Shown in pieces: positions 54,212-61,652 of a stretch of 64,000 bases of DNA. The DNA comes from Rhizobium sophoriradicis (GTDB lineage Bacteria; Pseudomonadota; Alphaproteobacteria; Rhizobiales; Rhizobiaceae): assembly GCF_003939025.1 (NCBI RefSeq), contig NZ_RQIH01000021.1:1-64000 (forward strand), in the 5' to 3' direction. A program made the position numbers and the translations under genes. Within the stretch, counting starts at the first letter, position 1. Each line of letters starts with the position of its first letter. The notes under the pieces are model-generated. The model saw nothing but the letters and a program-made list of their open reading frames with translations, ran no database searches and was not told where the DNA came from.

Positions 54212-55069
54212 ATGAACAAGCTGGAGGGAGCTCCCGAAATGGTGCACGAGGCAGTATCATGCGGGGCTGCGGAGGCAGTCGTGGTCCCGCTACGCAAACG
54301 AAGCCTCAACGGCGAACTTTACAAAAGGGACCCGAAGATAGAGACCTTGATCGGCGAATTGATGGTCCTGCCACGCGACGAGCTGATCGGCCGAGCTGCG
54401 ATCACGAAGCGTTCCGACCCGGGCTACGTACCGAGCGAATGCCTCGTGTATTTCATTCGCGCGAGCCGTCACGACAATAGCGAGGCATGGTTCGAGCGCC
54501 TCTATCGTATTCTCATGGAGCGGGTGCTGCGCAGTGTGCCCAAATCAGAAAGCTCCGACGGCAAGACTGAATCGCTCACGCGCAGCGTGATCCGTGACAA
54601 AGTCTTCAGCCGGTTCGTCGGAATGCTATCCGCGGACCGAGCTTCATATGTCGGCAAACTCGACTATTTCGAAGTGCGGTTCGATGGCGCAGTTGCGAGC
54701 CTCAGACGCGATGCCCAGGAACAGGCTTGGCGGGACGAGAACAGATCTCAAACTCTCGAATATGACGAGGAGAGCGGTGAACTGACCGCGGAGGTGGAGA
54801 GAGCGGCCGGCGCTCATGATCCTTTTGCCGCACCGGATTTCGACGATCCGGTTTACCGGTCGCGTCTGGATGCGGCGATTGAAGCTCTACCGCCAGAACA
54901 AAGCAGGATCATATACATGCTCAAAGAGGGCTTTCCCATAGATTCAAAGGAGCCAGACGTCATGACCATCTCGAAGGCACTGGGCCGCTCCGAAAAGACG
55001 ATCCGGACTTATCGCGATAAAGCGATTGCAGCATTGCGGTTGGCTCTGGCTGACGGGGAACAGCAATGA
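54212..55069 (+). CDS. Sigma-70-like factor
   Basis: A 285-aa protein whose C-terminal 80 residues form a sigma region 4-type helix-turn-helix: IEALPPEQSRIIYMLKEGFP, then VMTISKALGRSEKTIRTYRD. The middle part (residues 75-170) fits a divergent region 2. It probably directs or modulates transcription of this gene set. The ATG at 54212 is chosen; a GTG at 54197 is possible. Its stop overlaps the next start (ATGA). Confidence 0.72.
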   Translation: MNKLEGAPEMVHEAVSCGAAEAVVVPLRKRSLNGELYKRDPKIETLIGELMVLPRDELIGRAAITKRSDPGYVPSECLVYFIRASRHDNSEAWFERLYRILMERVLRSVPKSESSDGKTESLTRSVIRDKVFSRFVGMLSADRASYVGKLDYFEVRFDGAVASLRRDAQEQAWRDENRSQTLEYDEESGELTAEVERAAGAHDPFAAPDFDDPVYRSRLDAAIEALPPEQSRIIYMLKEGFPIDSKEPDVMTISKALGRSEKTIRTYRDKAIAALRLALADGEQQ

Positions 55070-55644
55070 GCCCGGCTGGCGAACGCCCCTCCCGTGAAGC
55101 CGTTCTTGATGCATTCGCGGTCGAAAGCGAGCCAGATCGCTCGACCCTCGAGCGCTACCTGCGGCTTTACCCGGAATACGCCGCGGAACTCGTTGACCTA
55201 TCGCGCGAGCTGAGCCGTGAAACTTCGGAAGATGACGCACCGCTCTCCGCCGCGGATCAGGCGCTGATCGACGCCGCCTGGTCGCAACATGCGAAGTCTT
55301 TGCCAGCGGCTGGGTCAGATCCTTTTGCGGCTCTGACAGCCGACGATTGGCGCGCTGTTGCTCGCCAACTGGATGTCCCGCGCCAGGTCATCACCGCGCT
55401 GCGTGAACGGCGCGTGTCGCTGCTGAGTATCCCGCTGGGATTTCTTGATAAGCTGGCAGAAGCAATGCGCTGCTCGCTCACACAGCTACAGATGTCTTGG
55501 GGAACAGCGCCATTGACCGCAGCTCGCAGCTACAAGGCAGATGGTAAGCCAAACGCGGACGAGCAGGTCACCTTCGAGAGAGTTCTCTTCGACGCCGGCG
55601 TTTCCGATGAGAAGCGCGCTGAGCTTTTGACAGAGGCCGAGTGA
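55066..55644 (+). CDS. HTH-containing accessory regulator
   Basis: A 192-aa protein. The middle has an XRE-like helical unit (VARQLDVPRQVITALRERRV, then GFLDKLAEAMRCSLTQLQ). The acidic N-terminus and C-terminal tail are not recognised. It is translationally coupled to the sigma-like gene (4-base overlap), and the next gene, which starts with an ImmA/IrrE peptidase, follows after one base. ImmA peptidases typically cleave such HTH repressors, so this may be the cleaved regulator; that is inference. Confidence 0.65.
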   Translation: MSPAGERPSREAVLDAFAVESEPDRSTLERYLRLYPEYAAELVDLSRELSRETSEDDAPLSAADQALIDAAWSQHAKSLPAAGSDPFAALTADDWRAVARQLDVPRQVITALRERRVSLLSIPLGFLDKLAEAMRCSLTQLQMSWGTAPLTAARSYKADGKPNADEQVTFERVLFDAGVSDEKRAELLTEAE

Positions 55645-55645
55645 T

Positions 55646-58600
55646 ATGGAAAGCGTGGAGCTTGCCAGGCAAGTCGCCGCCGAGCTTCACGCTCATCTGG
55701 TCGAATCCGGCGCCGATCCCTGGTCGCCATATGATTTTGTTGTCGCCGAGGCCAAGCGACGGGGCCTCGACGTTGAGCCGACAGCGGCGGGTGCGGCTGT
55801 GCTCAACGGCGGTCGCGCGACCTTCATAGCCGCCGACGACCTGATCATTCATGAGAATGTCGGTTCCTTGTTTGAAAGAGCCTTTCTTGTTGCGCACGAG
55901 ATTGGACATGTCGAGCTTGGCGACGATCCCGATGATGCTCCTGCGCCGACAATCTATCCCGCGCGCGCGGCCGAGCCGTCGCCGGTCGGCATTGATCGGG
56001 TTGTCGACTATGGGCGCAGGCAGCGGCGCGAAGTTCAAATGGACCTATTCGCGCGCGAGCTGCTGCTCCCGCGCAACGTCGCGCGGGCACTTCATATCGA
56101 CGAGGGGTTTTCCGCTTCCGAGATCGCCACAAAGCTCGGCGCGCCTTTCGAGGTTGTCGCGCAACAGCTGTTCGATGCCTTGCTCCTGCCGTCGGTGCCG
56201 CCGACGACCGAGGCGGCGCATGTGGAACGGCCGTCGAATCCTTTGCAAGCGGCGGCGGCGGCACATCGCGGGGAAGCCTACCTGCTCGAAGCCGGTCCAG
56301 GCACCGGCAAGACCCAAACGTTGGTTGCACGCGTCGAACGCCTTCTGGAAGATGGCGTCGATCCGAGGCGTATCCTGCTTCTGACCTTCTCGAACAAGGC
56401 GGCGGGCGAAATGGCCGAAAGGATCGCTCGCAAGAGGCCCGAGGCGGCTGCCGCAATGTGGATTGGCACGTTTCACGCCTTTGGCCTGGATATCATTCGC
56501 CGGTTCTATGCGGAACTCGGCTTGCCGAAAGACCCGCGGATGATGGATCGGACCGAGGCGGTCGAGCTCCTTGAGGAGGAGTTTCCGCGTCTGAGGCTAT
56601 CTCACTATCGCAATCTTTATGATCCCACCCAGATCATCGCCGATATGCTGGTTGCCGTGTCGAGAGCGAAGGATGAGGTGGTCGATGCCGACACCTATGC
56701 AGTGCTCGCCGACGCGATGCTGTCAAAGGCGAGTGATCCGGAGGCGCGCGAAGCAGCAGAGCGTGCGGTCGAGGTTGCGCGCCTCTACGCCGCGTATGAG
56801 CAGCTAAAGCGCAATGCCAACTGTGTCGACTTTGGCGACCTTGTAGCGTTGCCGGTGCAGCTGCTCGAGAAGGATGCGGCTATCCGCGCGGCACTCCAGG
56901 CGCAGTACGATCACATCCTGGTCGACGAATATCAGGACGTCAACCGCAGCAGCGTGAGATTGCTGAGCGCAATACGCCCCGACGGCGATAATCTCTGGGT
57001 GGTTGGTGACGCCAAGCAGTCGATCTATCGGTTCCGGGGAGCGTCATCGTTCAACATGACACGCTTCGGCAGGCAAGACTTCGCCGGCGGCAAACGCGGT
57101 CGATTGAAGCGCAACTATCGCTCCGTGCCGGAGATCACCACCAGCTTTTCCAATTTCGCGATCGAGATGCTAGCTGGCGATGCTGATAGCGGCCTTGAGG
57201 CAGAGCGGGACGCCAATGGCTATCAACCGGAATTGCGCACGGTGCGGCGAGCCGAAGAACAGCAGGTCGGCCTGGCAGACGCGATCGAGGAACTGCGGCG
57301 CGAGGGGCATGCCTATCGCGATCAGGCGGTTTTGTGCACCGGCAATGAAAAGCTGTCCAGGATAGGGCAAGATCTTGAGCGGCTCGGTGTGCCGGTCCTG
57401 TTCCTGGGCAGTCTGTTCGAGCGAGGTGAGGTCAAGGACCTGCTGGCGCTCCTCTCGATCCTCATCGACCGGCGCGCCATGGGCCTCGTTCGCATCGCGT
57501 GCTGGCCGGATTTCGCGATGTCTTTCGCGGACGTCGCGGCAGTATTTGCGTATTTGAGAGCCACAGATCCCGCTCCGGCAAGCTGGCTGCAAAATATCGA
57601 CTCCATCCCGGACCTGAGTGAGGCAGGACGTCGGGCGCTCGGGAATCTGGCAACTGCCCTGGATGGATTCGGCGACGTCGCCTCGCCGTGGACAATACTC
57701 GCGACGCTGCTTCTTGATCGCACGCAGATTGCGGCACGTCTCGGAGCATCTTCGGACCTTGGTGATCGCACACGCGGTGTGGCGATCTGGCAGTTCCTCA
57801 ACTTTGTGCGCATACAACCGGCGGGGCGCGGGCTGCCGGTCACGCGCCTGCTCGACCGCGTGCGCAGACTTGTGCGCCTGGGCGACGACCGCGATCTGCG
57901 CCAGTTGCCTGCAGCAGCACAGCATCTCGACGGGGTGCGGCTGATGACGATCCATGGTGCCAAGGGCCTGGAATTTGAAGCCGTGCATATCCTTGGACTT
58001 AACAGCGATACAATCCCACGCACGCCGCAGGCTCCGCCGTGCCCGGCGCCGACGGGCATGATCGCTGGTGCGGAAGGCAGCGCCCTTGATGCATTCCGGG
58101 CGGGCCAGGCCGAGGAGCAGGAATGCCTTCTCTATGTTGCGTTGTCACGCGCTCGCGACCGCCTGTTCCTTTATGCACCGACAGAGAAGAGCAATGGGCA
58201 CAATCGGCCGCTCTCACCGTTCCTCGACCGCCTCGGGACCACGTTGATGCGCCGCCCGATCGTGCCGGCGCGCGCCCTTCCCCCGGCCGCAGACGCGCAG
58301 GGTGTTGAATTGATCATCGACGGACGGCTTCGATTTAGCGGACCGCAAATCGCTCTTTATGAGTCATGTCCCCGGCGCTTCTTCTACACGCATGTCCTTC
58401 AGGTCGGTGGACGTCGAACGACGACCGCATTCATGCAGTTGCATGAGGCAGTCCGCTCGGTGGTCGGGGCGGTGGTCGCGTCCGATGTGTCTCTTTCGGA
58501 GCGTGAGCTGCAAGATCGCGCGGAAGCAGCGTTCGTCAGCCAAGGGCTTTCCGATCATGGCTATCGCGCCGAATTCCTCGATCTCGCCTTGGCGATGCTG

Positions 58601-59047
58601 CGCTTCTTTCTGTCCAGCCGCGCGGGAGCGGTCTCCGAGGAGCCCACCGCCGTCAGTCTCATAGTTGGTGGCGAGGAAATTCTTGTCCAGCCGGACGAGG
58701 TGCTGGTGCGACCCGGTGGCGTCCGCGCCGTGCGCCGCATTGGTACAGGTCACATGCGATCCACCGAGGGCAAGGATGTCGCCGCCGCGACGCTAATCCT
58801 CGCCGTCAAGCAGGCCTTCCCGGGCGCCGTCGCAGAGCTGGTCCACCTTTCGGACGGCGAGGCGCATCTGCTGTCGCTGTCCGATCGTGAATTATCGGGG
58901 CGTAGAGACAAGCTTGCAAAGTTTCTCGGCGAAATTCGCGCGGGGCGGTTCCCTGCTGCGGTTTCATCATTCACATGCCCGAACTGTCCCGCTTTCTTCA
59001 TCTGTGGTTCGACCCCGGGAGGACCGCTTAAAAAAAAGTTTGCCTGA
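55646..59047 (+). CDS. ImmA/IrrE peptidase - UvrD-type helicase fusion with C-terminal Fe-S signature
   Basis: An 1133-aa fusion. Residues 1-150 are an ImmA/IrrE zinc peptidase (H84-E-I-G-H88). From 205 to about 840 is a superfamily 1A helicase: Walker A K222 (AGPGTGKTQ), Walker B D427-E-Y-Q-D, GDAKQSIYRFRGA, TIHGAKGLEFE and VALSRARDR. The C-terminus resembles an AddB/Cas4 nuclease: C908 (ESCPRRFF) and C1111-x2-C1114-x5-C1120, the Fe-S pattern. The usual D-Y-K catalytic lysine site reads RRIGTGHM, so the nuclease looks inactive. An intact nuclease is encoded at 61653. It probably senses or processes DNA ends. Confidence 0.9.
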   Translation: MESVELARQVAAELHAHLVESGADPWSPYDFVVAEAKRRGLDVEPTAAGAAVLNGGRATFIAADDLIIHENVGSLFERAFLVAHEIGHVELGDDPDDAPAPTIYPARAAEPSPVGIDRVVDYGRRQRREVQMDLFARELLLPRNVARALHIDEGFSASEIATKLGAPFEVVAQQLFDALLLPSVPPTTEAAHVERPSNPLQAAAAAHRGEAYLLEAGPGTGKTQTLVARVERLLEDGVDPRRILLLTFSNKAAGEMAERIARKRPEAAAAMWIGTFHAFGLDIIRRFYAELGLPKDPRMMDRTEAVELLEEEFPRLRLSHYRNLYDPTQIIADMLVAVSRAKDEVVDADTYAVLADAMLSKASDPEAREAAERAVEVARLYAAYEQLKRNANCVDFGDLVALPVQLLEKDAAIRAALQAQYDHILVDEYQDVNRSSVRLLSAIRPDGDNLWVVGDAKQSIYRFRGASSFNMTRFGRQDFAGGKRGRLKRNYRSVPEITTSFSNFAIEMLAGDADSGLEAERDANGYQPELRTVRRAEEQQVGLADAIEELRREGHAYRDQAVLCTGNEKLSRIGQDLERLGVPVLFLGSLFERGEVKDLLALLSILIDRRAMGLVRIACWPDFAMSFADVAAVFAYLRATDPAPASWLQNIDSIPDLSEAGRRALGNLATALDGFGDVASPWTILATLLLDRTQIAARLGASSDLGDRTRGVAIWQFLNFVRIQPAGRGLPVTRLLDRVRRLVRLGDDRDLRQLPAAAQHLDGVRLMTIHGAKGLEFEAVHILGLNSDTIPRTPQAPPCPAPTGMIAGAEGSALDAFRAGQAEEQECLLYVALSRARDRLFLYAPTEKSNGHNRPLSPFLDRLGTTLMRRPIVPARALPPAADAQGVELIIDGRLRFSGPQIALYESCPRRFFYTHVLQVGGRRTTTAFMQLHEAVRSVVGAVVASDVSLSERELQDRAEAAFVSQGLSDHGYRAEFLDLALAMLRFFLSSRAGAVSEEPTAVSLIVGGEEILVQPDEVLVRPGGVRAVRRIGTGHMRSTEGKDVAAATLILAVKQAFPGAVAELVHLSDGEAHLLSLSDRELSGRRDKLAKFLGEIRAGRFPAAVSSFTCPNCPAFFICGSTPGGPLKKKFA

Positions 59048-59128
59048 CCTTACCGGTCGGCCAATGTCGCTCCGATTGGATCCTTAGAGCCGCGGCGCCG
59101 CCACGGCGAAAACATAAGGACCCAATAC

Positions 59129-59884
59129 ATGACTACAAAAGAACTTCTTGATTATGACGATGTCGGAGACGCCCTGCGCGAAGGTCGGGCGCTTCGCCCG
59201 GCGCGGGGATATCGCTTTCTGCTCGCTGACGGCGATCTCAATTTTCAGCAGCGTCAGGTGAGCGATCCCGTGCCGCTCGGCCGCCAGGTGCTGGAGGCCG
59301 CATCTCTCGATCCTCGGCACGGCTATAGCCTCTTTGCGATCTTGCAATCGGGCGAATTCGAGGATGTGCGCTTGAACAAACCCTTCGACCTGCGCGAGCG
59401 TGGGGCCGAGCGTTTCATTGCTTTCCAGTCGGATCGCGAATTCAAGCTGACGCTGAACGATGACGAACTGCGCTGGGGCAAGCCCGTCATTAGCGGTGCT
59501 GTCCTTTATGGCCTGGCCAAGCCGGGAGACAGCGAGGCGGTATTCCTCGAGGTTCCGGGCGGTGAAGATCGCCTGATCGAACACGACGAGCTGATCGATC
59601 TGACCGGCGCCGGCATCGAGCGTTTCATCACCGCGCGCAAGCCGCCGGCGACCTTTGAAATCATCGTCAATTCGCGCCTTCGCACGGTAGACGCACAAAC
59701 GGTCACGTTCGAGCAGGTCGTGCAGCTCGCCTTTCCGGGCCAGCATGAGCCGAATGTCGTTTTCTCGATGACTTATCGGCACGCGGCGTCAGCGCCTCAT
59801 GCCGGAGAACTCGGGGCCGGCGGCTCTGTCGATGTCAAGAAGAAGGGCACGGTGTTTAATGTCACGCGCACTGTTCAATCGTAA
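59129..59884 (+). CDS. Multi-ubiquitin-like protein (three beta-grasp domains)
   Basis: A 251-aa protein with three ubiquitin-like units at about residues 25-98 (YRFLLADGDLNFQQRQVSDP), 103-171 (FKLTLNDDELRWGKPVISGA) and 173-248 (FEIIVNSRLRTVDAQTVTFE). It matches the bacterial multi-ubiquitin family found with ThiF-type E1 genes. The last unit ends VFNVTRTVQS and has no C-terminal Gly-Gly. It is presumably the modifier conjugated by the E2/E1 protein encoded next, whose start overlaps this gene by 26 bases. Confidence 0.88.
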   Translation: MTTKELLDYDDVGDALREGRALRPARGYRFLLADGDLNFQQRQVSDPVPLGRQVLEAASLDPRHGYSLFAILQSGEFEDVRLNKPFDLRERGAERFIAFQSDREFKLTLNDDELRWGKPVISGAVLYGLAKPGDSEAVFLEVPGGEDRLIEHDELIDLTGAGIERFITARKPPATFEIIVNSRLRTVDAQTVTFEQVVQLAFPGQHEPNVVFSMTYRHAASAPHAGELGAGGSVDVKKKGTVFNVTRTVQS

Positions 59885-61031
59885 TCCGGACCTCAAGCGC
59901 CTGCTGGACGAAGGCTACTTCGTCCAGCAGCAGGGCGGCTATCTCGTCATGCGCGAGATCCCTTATATCGACGAGCGCCGACAGCTGCGCATCGGCACGT
60001 TGATCTCCAGCCTCACGCTCGCGGGCGATCAGACGCGTACGCCCGATACGCATGTCGTCCACTGGGACGGTGATTTTCCATGCCATGCCAATGGCGTTCG
60101 AATTCAAGGGATTTCGCACGCGAGCGGCGCCTTCAACCTCGGCCACGGCTTGAAGGCGACGCACAGCTTCTCGAGCAAGCCGGAAGGCGGCTACGCGGAC
60201 TACCACCACAAGATGACGAGCTACGCGAACATCATCGCGGGCCCTGCGGCAGTGCTGAAACCCGGTTCGACCGCACGTACCTTTCGCGAGCCCGAACAGG
60301 AGGAAGAGAGCGTCTTCAACTATGTCGAGACTGCCTCCGACCGCGTTGGTATCGGCGCGCTGACCGGACGGCTCGTCGACGAGCGCATCGCAATTATCGG
60401 GCTCGGCGGCACTGGCGGCTACATTCTCGACCTCGTCGCGAAAACACCGGTTTGCGAAATCCGGATATTCGACAGCGATGAGTTTCTGACCCACAACGCG
60501 TTCCGCGCGCCAGGCGCTCCGAGCCTGGACGAGCTCCGAGAAGCGCCCAAGAAGGTTGAATATCTGAAGCGCATTTATAGCCGCATGCACCGCAACATCG
60601 TGGCGAACGATGTCGCTCTGAACGCTGACAACCTTCACCTTCTCGACGGCGTGACCTTTGCGTTCCTGTCCCTTGATGCGGGTGAGGCGAAGCGGTCGAT
60701 CGTGGAGAAACTCCATACAATCGGAGCCGGGTTTGTCGATGTCGGCATGGGGCTTGAGCTCGAAGAAGGGTCGCTGGGCGGCATACTGCGGGTGACCGCC
60801 AGCACGCCCGAGAAGCGGGATCACGTGCCGCAGCGCATTTCCTTTGTGGGCGGCGGCGCCAAGGACATCTACGCCTCCAACATCCAGGTGGCAGACTTCA
60901 ACGCACTCAATGCCGTTCTCGCGGTGGTGAAGTGGAAGAAGATCCGCGGCTTCTATCGCGATCTCGAGCAGGAGCATCACTGCACCTACACGACCGACGG
61001 CAACATGCTGATCAACGGAGACCTCGCATGA
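59859..61031 (+). CDS. E2-like/E1 (ThiF) fusion for ubiquitin-like conjugation
   Basis: A 390-aa protein. Residues 1-165 form an E2-like region of DUF6791 type (DGDFPCHANG with C75, YADYHHKMTSYANIIAGPA). Residues 170-390 are an E1/ThiF adenylating domain with IIGLGGTGGYIL near 180 and the ATP-contacting aspartate in IRIFDSDEF. It should adenylate and pass on the multi-ubiquitin-like protein. Which cysteine or other residue carries the modifier cannot be told from sequence alone. The start at 59859 overlaps the upstream gene; the stop overlaps the DUF6527 start (ATGA). Confidence 0.87.
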   Translation: MSRALFNRNPDLKRLLDEGYFVQQQGGYLVMREIPYIDERRQLRIGTLISSLTLAGDQTRTPDTHVVHWDGDFPCHANGVRIQGISHASGAFNLGHGLKATHSFSSKPEGGYADYHHKMTSYANIIAGPAAVLKPGSTARTFREPEQEEESVFNYVETASDRVGIGALTGRLVDERIAIIGLGGTGGYILDLVAKTPVCEIRIFDSDEFLTHNAFRAPGAPSLDELREAPKKVEYLKRIYSRMHRNIVANDVALNADNLHLLDGVTFAFLSLDAGEAKRSIVEKLHTIGAGFVDVGMGLELEEGSLGGILRVTASTPEKRDHVPQRISFVGGGAKDIYASNIQVADFNALNAVLAVVKWKKIRGFYRDLEQEHHCTYTTDGNMLINGDLA

Positions 61032-61471
61032 TAAGGCACCAAAGACTTGCGCATCGTTTTGTCGAGCATATCCCCGAGCGCCTTGAGGCAGGTGTCCTTT
61101 ACGTGTCAATGGACTATGCGACGTCGGCCCACAGTTGTTGCTGTGGCTGCGGCGAGGAGGTGATCGTCCCCTTCACGCCGACGGACTGGAAGATGACGTT
61201 CGACGGCGAAACCATCTCGCTTCGTCCGTCGATTGGCAATTGGACGCTGAAGTGCCGGTCACACTATGTGATCGACCGAAGCAAGGTGATCGAAGCAGGC
61301 CCGTGGAGTGACGAGCAGATCGAGGCCGAGCGTCGTCGCGATAGCGCCGCCAAGGCCCGCTTCTACGGCCAGCCTTCAAAGGTCGAACCTTCTGCCCATC
61401 CCGCTCCGGCATCGCCCCAACGCAGTATCTGGCAACGGATCTGGGCGTGGATATCGGCACCTAAGCAATAA
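61028..61471 (+). CDS. DUF6527 zinc-binding protein
   Basis: A 147-aa protein of the DUF6527 type that accompanies bacterial ubiquitin-like E1 genes. Cysteines in HSCCCGCGEEV (near residues 36-46) and CRSHYVI (near 82) probably bind zinc; PSIGNWTLKCRSHY is the conserved core. A processing peptidase or ligase-like role has been suggested by context only. The C-terminal 40 residues are variable and end in a Trp-rich amphipathic piece. The ATG overlaps the E1 stop by 4 bases. Confidence 0.82.
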   Translation: MIRHQRLAHRFVEHIPERLEAGVLYVSMDYATSAHSCCCGCGEEVIVPFTPTDWKMTFDGETISLRPSIGNWTLKCRSHYVIDRSKVIEAGPWSDEQIEAERRRDSAAKARFYGQPSKVEPSAHPAPASPQRSIWQRIWAWISAPKQ

Positions 61472-61652
61472 ACCTGTGAGTTACATTGCGGCGCAAGCAT
61501 ATCGCGCCGAAGTGTACTTTCAAACCGTTGCTTGTACCTCGTAAGAAAGACCGTGCGGGCCCGAAAAGGCGGAAGGTTCGCGCGGTCCGACAGCACTGCG
61601 AAGCCGACCGGGAACAAACCACAACGGGGTTCGGCCAGGAAAGGAAACACCC

